Source: Desmonostoc muscorum LEGE 12446 (GTDB lineage: Bacteria; Cyanobacteriota; Cyanobacteriia; Cyanobacteriales; Nostocaceae). From it: a stretch of 64,000 bases of DNA. Of this stretch, positions 10,108-18,289 are shown in pieces. Below the pieces are notes generated by a model, which was not told where the DNA came from, did not search any database, and was given only the letters and a program-made list of their open reading frames with translations. The stretch covers positions 6,099,001-6,163,000 of the forward strand of contig NZ_JADEXS020000001.1 of assembly GCF_015207005.2 (NCBI RefSeq), in the 5' to 3' direction. Made by a program: the position numbers and the translations under genes. Every line of letters begins with the position of its first letter. Within the stretch, counting starts at the first letter, position 1.

Positions 10108-10805
10108 ACTGTATATCAAAAGCTTCTGCCTTTCGATACAGTGCTAATGGATACTTGGTATGCAGTCAATAATTTAATGCTTTATATCGATATAGCGGTT
10201 CTCGTTTACGTGAGGTACACGCGTAAGGGCACGGCACTGCCGTGCCCCTACACCTTGCGATATAATGTTGTACCGCATATGAATGGGAACCGCTATAGTC
10301 TAGATAAAATTTTTTATTGTATTTTAAAGACTAATCGTTTAGTTGATGATACTTTTGGCAAAGAAAAATATAAAAGTATTGAATCATTATCATGGAGCAG
10401 TGATGACTTAGAATGTGGTAAAATCATAAAAATTAAAGCATTCCCTGCTGATAAAAAAAGTGAAACTATTCCGGGTTACTATCTCTACCGATAGAACGGA
10501 TTATGTCGCAACAAATGATATATCTCAAAGTTCCACAGATGTTACACAAAAAGTGTGTAAGAACCGTTGGAAAATAGATTCCTGTTCACAGGTAAATAAA
10601 ACAATTAACTGGCATTGAATCATGTCAATGTCGTCAAGCCCGTCTTCAGAGAAATCACATTGCTTGTGCAATGTTAGTTTGGCTGAGGCTAAAAAATTTA
10701 GCCTATAAAACCGGTCAAACTATTTATCAAATCAAGCATAATCTGCTTTCTAATTATTTAATCGAGCAACTAAAACGTCCGGATATTGCTATGTCAATGG
10801 CTTAG
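10108..10805 (+). pseudogene. Decayed IS701/IS4-type transposase, C-terminal two thirds
   Basis: Transposase fragments are spread over different frames: KLLPFDTVLMDTWYAV (10120-10167), then NRLVDDTFGKEKYKSIESL, then RVTISTDRTDYVATND, QKVCKNRWKID, and finally RQARLQRNHIACAMLVWLRL to a TAG at 10803. This order is that of DDE transposases of the IS701/IS4 group as I remember them. At least two frameshifts separate the pieces, and the N-terminal part is not visible. A 107-bp element lies inside it (10191-10297). Removing that element with one TA restores an in-frame YIDSLDKIFYC across the junction. Non-functional. Confidence 0.75.
10191..10297. mobile_element. Small inverted-repeat element (MITE type 1), TA target
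   Basis: 107 bp bounded by TATAGCGGTTCTC and its near-complement GGGAACCGCTATA. A palindromic core GTAAGGGCACGG...CCGTGCCCCTAC lies at 10223-10251. A second full copy in the opposite orientation lies at 50016-50123, a truncated one at 41681-41736 and a diverged one near 24455-24531. It has no coding capacity, so it would depend on a transposase encoded elsewhere. Target duplication appears to be TA. Confidence 0.8.
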
Positions 10806-10885
10806 TTTTTAGGCGCTCGGCGCGCCATTGCTTATGCCAGTTGCGTCGTAAGTCTTGAAAAAAATAGATTTGATTTTAGTAATAT

Positions 10886-11482
10886 TTATTTGCCAACATC
10901 CCTTCTATTAAATAATAATTCAATACCTTCTTTCATATTGGATATTAAAGGTGATACAAAATAATTTAAGAGTAATAAAAAAATAATTATAACTAATATA
11001 ATCATATCCTGTATCCATTTTATCAAATCCTTTTGCAAAATAGAAACAGAATTTTTTATAGGTTTAAAAACTTCGTCAATACTTTTGGTCAAAGTATCTA
11101 CACCTTCTTTGACATTCTTTAAAGGTGTAAATAACGGATCAAAAATATTACTAAGATTTAAATCTATACCTATACCATTAATACCGAATTTTTCTAAACC
11201 CGAATTAATTGTATCAAAAGCATCATCTATAGGTTTAAGTGCTGATGATAAAGTACTACTAACTACAGCAAATGAGCTAGTAATCTCAGAAATACCACCT
11301 TTGACATTATCCAAACTTTTTTTAGTATTAATTATAGAATTTCTTACAATATCTATTTGCAGCTTTAAATCTTGTTCTAAATCATTGATAATTAAATATC
11401 CACTAAAAATTATAATAAATAAAAGAATGAAAGGTGTTAAAGCTCTGATTATAAGTAATAAGCCAATTATTCTTTTATTCAT
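10886..11482 (-). CDS. Unknown membrane protein with two terminal TM segments
   Basis: 198 residues. A hydrophobic segment at about 8-30 (ILLFIIIFSGYLII) and another at about 164-183 (MIILVIIIFLLLLNYF) flank a soluble, helix-prone middle region with regular spacing of I, L and K (for example VKEGVDTLTKSIDEVFKPIK). The layout suggests a two-pass protein with a periplasmic or cytoplasmic coiled-coil-like loop. No family is recognised. The gene is very AT-rich. An antisense reading frame over the same region is an echo of its composition. Confidence 0.55.
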   Translation of the reverse strand: MNKRIIGLLLIIRALTPFILLFIIIFSGYLIINDLEQDLKLQIDIVRNSIINTKKSLDNVKGGISEITSSFAVVSSTLSSALKPIDDAFDTINSGLEKFGINGIGIDLNLSNIFDPLFTPLKNVKEGVDTLTKSIDEVFKPIKNSVSILQKDLIKWIQDMIILVIIIFLLLLNYFVSPLISNMKEGIELLFNRRDVGK

Positions 11483-11582
11483 TTTAATAAAACTAACAGT
11501 TCAAGCTTACATTACCACATTATTCATGCTTACCTACTTATTTATTTAGATGACTAAAATAAATTTTTAAGCTAACCACTTT

Positions 11583-11933
11583 CTAGCCTTCAACTAACTT
11601 TATATTTGCTGCATTGTTCAGGCGATCGCACACTGCGAGAAATCCGGAAAAAAAGGGATCGTCATCGTAGGTAGTATCAGATAGGAAGAGTGTTACAGAA
11701 TTTCTATCAGCACTCCAAATACAACGTAGTATAGTGATATTAGGGTGATGTGATATATCTACAGGTAATAATATTGGACACCCTTCTACTTCAAAAAATT
11801 CTGGCTGGTCGTATCTTAAAACCGATTCCCAATCTTCTGGTCCTTCATGTTTCTCAATAATTCTATCCCACCTAACTAACTTAATTTTTTCTAGAGTTTC
11901 TGTCGATAAATCTGATAATTTCATAGCTTTCAT
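11583..11933 (-). CDS. Small hypothetical protein
   Basis: 116 residues, soluble, acidic, starting MKAMKLSDLSTETLEKIKLVRWDRIIEKHEGPEDWE. The second half alternates strand-like segments (ITILRCIWSADRNSVTLFLSDTTYDDDPFF). No signal peptide, membrane segment or known motif is seen. It reads leftward, divergent from the CHAT gene, 111 bp away. Its compact size and normal codon use suggest a real gene. Confidence 0.55.
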   Translation of the reverse strand: MKAMKLSDLSTETLEKIKLVRWDRIIEKHEGPEDWESVLRYDQPEFFEVEGCPILLPVDISHHPNITILRCIWSADRNSVTLFLSDTTYDDDPFFSGFLAVCDRLNNAANIKLVEG

Positions 11934-12044
11934 TACACTAAATACGTTTTGATAATTAACGTAACATATTTACTTGTTCAGGTTGCTGTTGTGGTATGCT
12001 AAGCAGCCACTTAATATGTAAGATATTCAATATTAATTAAAATA

Positions 12045-14738
12045 ATGACCCGATATTTTTGGTTTTTAATTGCAATTATCCGCAGCTTGAAATTTTTTTT
12101 GGGTGGCAAGTCGATCGCAATTTTAATTAAACAACGAAAAAATAGAATATTTAACGTTGTTGCCTTGTCTAGTTACTCTATATTATTCCTGCTAACATTA
12201 TTTGTTTTTGTTATTTTTTTACCTGTCTTCAAACCATCTAATGCAATTGATTTGCCAGATCAGTATTTGTCTAGTTCAAAATCAGATTTAAAAGATTCAC
12301 TGCAACAAGGAAAAATTCTTTATGAAGCAGGGCGATTAATAGAAGCGCAAAAGCTATTGCAAAGGGTATCTCAACAATATCAATTACTAGGGGACAAACT
12401 TCGGCAGGCAGTAACACTTAGTAATCTTGCTTTGGTTTACCAACAACGTGGCATGTTTGCTGAAGCAACTATAGCAATTAACGACAGTTTGAAATTGCTA
12501 GGTAATCAAAATTCAAAACAACACTTACAAGTTTTTGCTCAAACACTGGAAATTCTAGGAAGTGTGCAACTGAATCAAGGAGAGTCTCAAGAAGCATTAG
12601 AAACTTGGCAACAAACTGAGGTCAAGTATGCAGAAATTAGCGATTTTAGCGGCATTAATCGCAGTCACATTAATCAAGCACAGGCATTGCAGATACTGGG
12701 ATTTTATCGTCGTGCTTTAACAATGTTGATTCAAGTAAATCAAAATTTACAATTTCAGCCAGATTCTTTGACTAAAGCTGTAGAATTGCGATCGCTTGGA
12801 GATGCACTCCAATTAACTGGAGATTTAGCACAATCGCGTCAAGTCCTCCAACAAAGCTTACAAACTGCCGAAAAATTGCAATCTCTGGCAGAAATCAGTG
12901 CAACATTACTGAGTCTGGGCAATACTTCTAGAATTGTACAGGATTACGAAAATGCGATCGCCTTTTATCAACAAGCGATCGCTAAAACTCCTTCACCACT
13001 CACCAAAGTCCAAGCCCAAATCAATCTTCTGACTGTTCTATTGAATACACAGCAGTGGACAATTGCACAACCCTTGCTCCGAAAAATCCCCGTAGAATTA
13101 GATAATTTACCGCTTTCTCAAGTAGCGGTTTATGCTAGAATTCATTTTGCTCAAAGCTCGATGAAAGTATTAAACAATCAGGTAACAGACAAGGAATCTG
13201 CTGCTAAAATACTTGCTACGGCAGTCAAACTAGCAAAAACACTCGGCGACAGACGAGCAGAATCTTACGCCATCGGGACTCTAGGTAACTTGTATGAGGG
13301 CGATGGACAATGGTTAAATGCCCAGAAGCTAACACAGCAAGCACTGACTTTAGCTGAATCTGTGAATGCACCAGATATCGCCTACAACTGGTATTGGCAA
13401 CTAGGACGTTTGTTCAAACAGCAGGGAGATACTAAAAAAGCAATTGCAGCCTATGATGCTGCTGTTAATCAATTACAGGCTTTAAGAAATGACCTTGTAG
13501 CACTGAATCGAGATGTACAATTTTCATTTAAGGAAAGCATAGAACCTGTTTATCGTGAATCAGTAGCATTGCTTTTATCCCAGGGAAATCAACTCACAGA
13601 ACAAACATTAGATAAGGCACGTCAGCAAATTGAAGCACTCCAATTAGCAGATTTAGATAACTTTTTTCGGGAAGCTTGCTTAAATGTTACAAATGTTGTG
13701 CTAGATGAAGTTGTAGACCAAGATAATCCTACAACTGCTGTTATTTATCCGATTATTTTGCCAGAACAATTACAAATTATCGTCAAAGTCCCTAAAAAAT
13801 CTCTGCGACGTTATTCGGTAAATAAATCTCAAACGGAAGTCGAAAAAACTTTAGGACAACTGCGAGATTATTTGACTGAACCAGACAGAATTGAGGAAGT
13901 ACAAACTCTTTCTGGGCAAGTATATGGTTGGCTGATTCAACCAATTGAGTCTGAGTTAGAACGTAGCAATATCGATACTTTAGTATTTGTTCTGGATGGT
14001 GCATTACGAAATGTGCCGATGGCAGCATTATATGACGGAAAACAGTATTTAGTTGAAAAATATGCTGTTGCTTTAAATCTAGGATTGCAATTACAAAAGC
14101 CCAAGTCTTTAGCACAAGAAAAATTGCAAGTTTTGGCGGTCGGATTGGTAGAACCGCCATCGAAATTTCGACAATTTCCGCCTTTACCAGAAATTAAATT
14201 TGAGTTTGACTTAATTGCAAAAGCAGGGATAGCAACTACAAAACTTTTAGATAGAGATTTCACTAGTAAGGCATTAGAAGGAAAAATTAGTTCTATTCCA
14301 TTTAATGTTGTTCACTTAGCAACTCACGGACAATTTAGTTCTCGTTCTGAAGATACATTTATTTTGGCAACAGATGGCCCAATTAATGTCAGTGACTTGG
14401 ATTTGCTGTTACGCCGTCGAGACGAAACACAATCACAAGCCTTAGAACTTCTCGTCTTGAGTGCTTGTCAGACAGCAGAAGGAGACAATCGGGCAACACT
14501 GGGTTTAGCTGGGGTTGCTGTGCGTGCAGGTGCAAGGAGTACAATGGCAAGTCTATGGAATGTCGGCGATCGCTCCACTGCAATTTTAGTTGGTGAGTTT
14601 TATCATCAGTTAGTTTCTGCCAAAATTACAAAAGCTCAAGCCCTGCGCCGCGCTCAATTAATGCTATTACAAAAATATCCAAACTACAGCCGTCCGGGGT
14701 ATTGGGCGGCTTATGTTCTTGTTGGTAATTGGTTGTAA
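12045..14738 (+). CDS. TPR-CHAT protease-like protein with N-terminal membrane anchor
   Basis: 897 residues. A basic N-terminus is followed by a membrane segment at about 39-61 (SYSILFLLTLFVFVIFL), then tetratricopeptide-like helical repeats from about 75 to 490 (ALVYQQRGMFAEATIAINDS, ALQLTGDLAQSRQVLQQS). The C-terminal CHAT domain (clan CD, caspase/separase-like) has both catalytic residues: His761 in VHLATHGQFSS and Cys808 in LSACQTAEGD. CHAT proteases cut protein partners bound through the repeats; known examples include Csx29 of the Craspase system and gasdermin-activating proteases. The substrate here is unknown. The anchor implies a membrane-bound or exported form. It is followed 34 bp on by a convergent Uma2 gene. 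Confidence 0.9.
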   Translation: MTRYFWFLIAIIRSLKFFLGGKSIAILIKQRKNRIFNVVALSSYSILFLLTLFVFVIFLPVFKPSNAIDLPDQYLSSSKSDLKDSLQQGKILYEAGRLIEAQKLLQRVSQQYQLLGDKLRQAVTLSNLALVYQQRGMFAEATIAINDSLKLLGNQNSKQHLQVFAQTLEILGSVQLNQGESQEALETWQQTEVKYAEISDFSGINRSHINQAQALQILGFYRRALTMLIQVNQNLQFQPDSLTKAVELRSLGDALQLTGDLAQSRQVLQQSLQTAEKLQSLAEISATLLSLGNTSRIVQDYENAIAFYQQAIAKTPSPLTKVQAQINLLTVLLNTQQWTIAQPLLRKIPVELDNLPLSQVAVYARIHFAQSSMKVLNNQVTDKESAAKILATAVKLAKTLGDRRAESYAIGTLGNLYEGDGQWLNAQKLTQQALTLAESVNAPDIAYNWYWQLGRLFKQQGDTKKAIAAYDAAVNQLQALRNDLVALNRDVQFSFKESIEPVYRESVALLLSQGNQLTEQTLDKARQQIEALQLADLDNFFREACLNVTNVVLDEVVDQDNPTTAVIYPIILPEQLQIIVKVPKKSLRRYSVNKSQTEVEKTLGQLRDYLTEPDRIEEVQTLSGQVYGWLIQPIESELERSNIDTLVFVLDGALRNVPMAALYDGKQYLVEKYAVALNLGLQLQKPKSLAQEKLQVLAVGLVEPPSKFRQFPPLPEIKFEFDLIAKAGIATTKLLDRDFTSKALEGKISSIPFNVVHLATHGQFSSRSEDTFILATDGPINVSDLDLLLRRRDETQSQALELLVLSACQTAEGDNRATLGLAGVAVRAGARSTMASLWNVGDRSTAILVGEFYHQLVSAKITKAQALRRAQLMLLQKYPNYSRPGYWAAYVLVGNWL

Positions 14739-14772
14739 TTAACCGAACGTTAATTTTATTTGCGTCATCGTA

Positions 14773-15522
14773 TCAGAGATTTATGGCGATCGCTTCCACA
14801 TCTTCTACAGTCAATGCCAAAGCATCAGCTACTTGTTCTCGGTTTAATCCCATACTCAGTAGTCGAGGTACTGCTTGTTGCAGTCGTTGTTGTGCAGCTT
14901 GAGCTTCTTGTTGTGCAACTTGGGCTTCTTGTTGTGCAGCTTGAGACTGTGCCATTAATTCCCCAAATGTCGTAAAAGGTTTACCATTTGGGTAGGAAAG
15001 TTGCCAGTGTTCACCAGAGACATCAAAACCAATTTGCAGCTGTGGACTAACCCATTTTTGACCAAAATCTACCCAGTCTAAACCATATTCACCGCGTAAC
15101 CAAACTTGTAGTTCATTATTTGCTGGGTTGTACATATAGTATTCTTCCACACCATATTGACTGTAGAACAGCAACTTCCGAGCCATTTCTACTGATGTGT
15201 TGACTGGCGAGAGGATTTCAAACACTACTTGGGGCGGTTGATTTGCTTCTTCCCACTGTTTATAAGAAGAACGACGACCTTTTGGACGATTAATGGCAAC
15301 CATCACATCGGGTGCATATTTAATCTTATTATTGCCCTCAACTGGATACCAGAATAAATCACCAGCGACGAAAACATTTGGTTCATCTGCAAAGAGAATA
15401 TCTAAATTACCCTTGATCAGCACAATCATTTCAAAGTGTTCTGTATTATTTGCCATCGGCTGATCGTCAGATTCTGGATAGAAAATCTCCGCAGGTGCAG
15501 AAGATTCGACTTGGGAAACCAT
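14773..15522 (-). CDS. Uma2 family (DUF820) PD-(D/E)XK nuclease-like protein
   Basis: 249 residues from the ATG at 15522, chosen because GGAGG lies 8 bases before it; a GTG at 15537 is in frame but overlaps that ribosome site. The fold core follows the family pattern: HFEMIVLIKGNL, FVAGDLFWYP, KYAPDVMVAINRPKGRR, QPPQVVFEILSPVNT and YYMYNPANNELQVWL. Asp and Glu of the PD-(D/E)XK site are probably those in APDVMVA and VVFEILSP. After about residue 185 there is a Q/A-rich coiled-coil segment with repeated AQQEAQ words, usual in cyanobacterial Uma2 proteins. These occur in many copies per genome and their function is unknown. It lies between the CHAT gene and a duplicated scrap of that gene. Confidence 0.88.
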   Translation of the reverse strand: MVSQVESSAPAEIFYPESDDQPMANNTEHFEMIVLIKGNLDILFADEPNVFVAGDLFWYPVEGNNKIKYAPDVMVAINRPKGRRSSYKQWEEANQPPQVVFEILSPVNTSVEMARKLLFYSQYGVEEYYMYNPANNELQVWLRGEYGLDWVDFGQKWVSPQLQIGFDVSGEHWQLSYPNGKPFTTFGELMAQSQAAQQEAQVAQQEAQAAQQRLQQAVPRLLSMGLNREQVADALALTVEDVEAIAINL

Positions 15523-15552
15523 TGCTGTCACCTCCACTCATGTTTTTATTTT

Positions 15553-15650
15553 AGGCGATCGCTCTACTGCATCTTAGTTGGTGAATTTTACCATCAGTTA
15601 GTTTCTCGCCAAAGTTACAAGAACTCAAGCCCTGCGTCGCCCACAATCAA
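15553..15650 (+). pseudogene. Duplicated 3' fragment of the TPR-CHAT gene
   Basis: About 98 bases resemble 14569-14665 inside the CHAT gene at roughly 85% by eye: GGCGATCGCTCTACTGCA, then TTAGTTGGTGAATTTTACCA, then CTCAAGCCCTGCGTCGCCC. Small indels put it out of frame, so it codes for nothing. It is either what is left of a second CHAT gene or a duplication made when the Uma2 segment arrived. Confidence 0.7.
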
Positions 15651-15712
15651 CCTGCAATGCGATCGCATTAACAATACCTTCTCTGCGAGACGCTACGCGA
15701 ACGCCATTTTTT

Positions 15713-15982
15713 TGTAGGTTGGGTTAAGCGAAGCGAAACCCAACGTATTTTAGGATTTACGCAAAAACTCTCTGAAACTCTTATTTCTTTGTGTTCTTTG
15801 CGCCCTTTGCGGTTCGTTTTTTCATCATTTTGCGTAAGTCCTGGTATAGCAAAAGCCTTGGTGGTTAGGACATTAACAGATGATAAAACCTAGACACAAA
15901 AAGACTTTTCACCCAGTCACCAGTCCCCAGTCCCCAGTCCCTTGCTATATTTATTGGGTTTCGTGCCTCAACCCAACCTACA
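15713..15982. repeat. Candidate 270-bp inverted-repeat element
   Basis: The left end reads TGTAGGTTGGGTTAAGCGAA and the right end GCCTCAACCCAACCTACA, giving terminal inverted repeats of about 14 bp. A second nearby GAAACCCAACG makes a short hairpin with the left end. The interior has the CTTTGCGCCCTTTGCGGTTCG word, also seen at 21656-21676 and 50213-50233, and a CCCCAGT heptamer tract (about 15919-15941). The rest of the spacer up to 16159 shows nothing further. Confidence 0.5.
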
Positions 15983-16159
15983 AATCAGGGCATTTTTCGA
16001 TTTGGCAAAGGTATTGATTAAGAAATTTTACAAATACTGCTGAGGTAAAAAGTACCTTGCATAGACCTTAGTAACGCACGTATGGATAAGTGTGACATTC
16101 CAACGTTGGCTGCAACAGCCCACGTCTCACAAACCTAGAACACACAAAAACACAAAATT

Positions 16160-18118
16160 ATGACTATTATTTCTGGAACTATTACTGTTGGCAACGACAT
16201 TATTGTTGCCGATGGGGCAAATGACTTCATTAATGCTTTGGCAGGCAATGATTTCGTCAGGGGTGGCGCTGGCAACGACACCCTAATTGGTGGGGATGGC
16301 AACGATACCCTCAATGGTGAAGCTGGCAATGACTCCCTTGATGGCGGAAACGGTTCTGACACCCTCATTGGCAGTATAGGCAATGACACCTTAAATGGAG
16401 GCAGCGGCTTTGACCGAGTTGAAGAGTCAGGCAACGTTGACTTCGCCCTGTTTAACACATTTCTGTTCGGTAACGGCATCGACAGCCTAATCTCCATTGA
16501 GAGTGCCTCCCTTACAGGTGGCATAGGCAATAACTTGATTGATGCGTCATTGTTTACTTTGGGAGGTGTTACTTTAAATGGCGGTGCTGGTAATGACACC
16601 CTACTAGGTGGAACGCGCAATGATACCCTCACAGGTGGTGCTGGCAATGACATCGTGAATGGTGGCAATGGCTTGGATCGGCTTGAGGAGTCGGGCAATG
16701 TTAACTTCATATTGAGTAATACTACCCTGACAGGCAACGGTACGGATAGTTTGATTGGAATTGAGAGCGTATCCCTGACTGGGGGCGTAGGTAATAACAC
16801 CCTGAATGCCTCAGCATTTACGTTGGGAACTGTGACTTTAAACGGTGGGGCTGGTAACGATATCCTCCTGGGTGGAACACGCAATGACTTTCTCACGGGT
16901 GGACTTGGCAATGACCTGTTGGTTGGCGGCGATAGCTTTGACCGGGTGATTGAAGCGGGTGATATCAACTTCACTCTCAGCGGTTCGACTCTCATCGGCA
17001 ACGGTACGGATAGTTTGAGTTCCATTGAGCTAGTTCAACTGACTGGCGGTGCAGGTAACAACCGACTTGATGCTTCTGGCTTCACCATTGCACAGGTTAG
17101 ATTCGATGGTCAAGATGGAAATGATATCCTCATCGGAGGATCTCAAGGTGACAACCTCGATGGTGGTAGGGGCAACGACAGCCTTGATGGTGGAGGCGGT
17201 GATGACTTTATCACTGACTTTGGTGGCGGCAATGACACCCTCAGAGGCGGCACAGGTAATGACCAACTTCAAACTGCTGGTGGTGATAACCTGCTTGATG
17301 GAGGGGAAGGCGATGACGGACTCTTTGCTGCTGAAGGCAATGACACCCTGTTAGGAGGGTTGGGTAATGACGGACTCTTTGGAGGATTAGGCAATGATTC
17401 CCTCGTCGGTGGAGATGGTAATGACATCCTCCGGGGTCAGGCCGGCAGCGATATTCTGAATGGCGGTGCGGGCATTGATGAGGTGGTCGTATCATTGAAT
17501 GCAGATGTCAGCGTTATCCTAACTGACTCTATCATTATAGGTGAAGGGATTGATACCCTGATTAGCATTGAACGAGGAACGCTGCTCGGTAGCACTGGTG
17601 CCAACAGCTTGAGTGCAGCTAGTTTTTCCGGGTCAGTGTTCCTCGATGGCAATGATGGCAACGACACCCTGAATGGAGGACGCAACAATGACACCCTCTT
17701 CGGTGGATTTGGCAATGACATTCTCAGTGGGGGCAGTGGCAATGACAAATTGACTGGTGGCGCTGGTTTCGATTCCTTCACTTTCAGCACTGGCAGAGCT
17801 TTTAATACTGCCGATGTTGGTCTTGATACCATCAATGATTTTACAAGCGGTGATAAAATTGCCCTATCTAAGACTACATTCAATGCACTCGAAAGCTTAG
17901 TAGGTGGTACCCTACTACCTTCTGACTTTGAGGTAGTCGATAGCTTCTTTGAGTTATTCACAAGTAATGCTGAGATTGTTTACAACTTTGTTAGCGGTGA
18001 TTTAGCTTACAACCCGAATGGCTCTGTGCTTGTTGGTGGAAACTCTGGCGAGGCGATTATTGCCAACCTGGTCGGGTCGCCTAATAATATTACTGCTAGC
18101 GACTTCATTATTGTATAG
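16160..18118 (+). CDS. RTX (haemolysin-type calcium-binding repeat) protein
   Basis: 652 residues built almost wholly of glycine/aspartate nonapeptide repeats (GGAGNDTLIGGDGNDTLNG and many like it), which bind calcium in a parallel beta-roll. Blocks of repeats alternate with longer strand-rich units of about 100 residues (for example RVEESGNVDFALFNTFLFG), themselves repeated three to four times. The C-terminal FTFSTGRAFNTADVGLDTI...DFTSGDKIAL segment is typical of type I secretion substrates. There is no N-terminal signal peptide, as expected for that route, but no ABC/MFP export genes are in the window. No enzymatic domain is seen, so it is probably a surface or matrix protein. ATG start. 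Confidence 0.92.
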   Translation: MTIISGTITVGNDIIVADGANDFINALAGNDFVRGGAGNDTLIGGDGNDTLNGEAGNDSLDGGNGSDTLIGSIGNDTLNGGSGFDRVEESGNVDFALFNTFLFGNGIDSLISIESASLTGGIGNNLIDASLFTLGGVTLNGGAGNDTLLGGTRNDTLTGGAGNDIVNGGNGLDRLEESGNVNFILSNTTLTGNGTDSLIGIESVSLTGGVGNNTLNASAFTLGTVTLNGGAGNDILLGGTRNDFLTGGLGNDLLVGGDSFDRVIEAGDINFTLSGSTLIGNGTDSLSSIELVQLTGGAGNNRLDASGFTIAQVRFDGQDGNDILIGGSQGDNLDGGRGNDSLDGGGGDDFITDFGGGNDTLRGGTGNDQLQTAGGDNLLDGGEGDDGLFAAEGNDTLLGGLGNDGLFGGLGNDSLVGGDGNDILRGQAGSDILNGGAGIDEVVVSLNADVSVILTDSIIIGEGIDTLISIERGTLLGSTGANSLSAASFSGSVFLDGNDGNDTLNGGRNNDTLFGGFGNDILSGGSGNDKLTGGAGFDSFTFSTGRAFNTADVGLDTINDFTSGDKIALSKTTFNALESLVGGTLLPSDFEVVDSFFELFTSNAEIVYNFVSGDLAYNPNGSVLVGGNSGEAIIANLVGSPNNITASDFIIV

Positions 18119-18289
18119 GAGAGTAAAAGGGACTGGGGATTAGGTATTGGGGACTGGATAATCTGAAAATATGACTTGATCCGTGAGATACTTATGCAAC
18201 AAGCGCCATCTGAATATCCATACAACCCAGCATAAAAATCTCCTTCCCCTTCACCTATTTCCTCCACTTGGCGAAACTCCAAGAACAAA

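Noticed and set aside
10141..10494. 117-codon open frame as a gene
   Set aside because: It is a transposase fragment joined through an inserted inverted-repeat element; no independent gene.
11085..11549. 154-codon plus-strand frame
   Set aside because: Antisense to the two-TM protein, whose codon use and hydrophobic pattern are more convincing.
16135..17961. Minus-strand frames rich in SLPAPP words
   Set aside because: Mirror reading of the RTX nonapeptide repeats.
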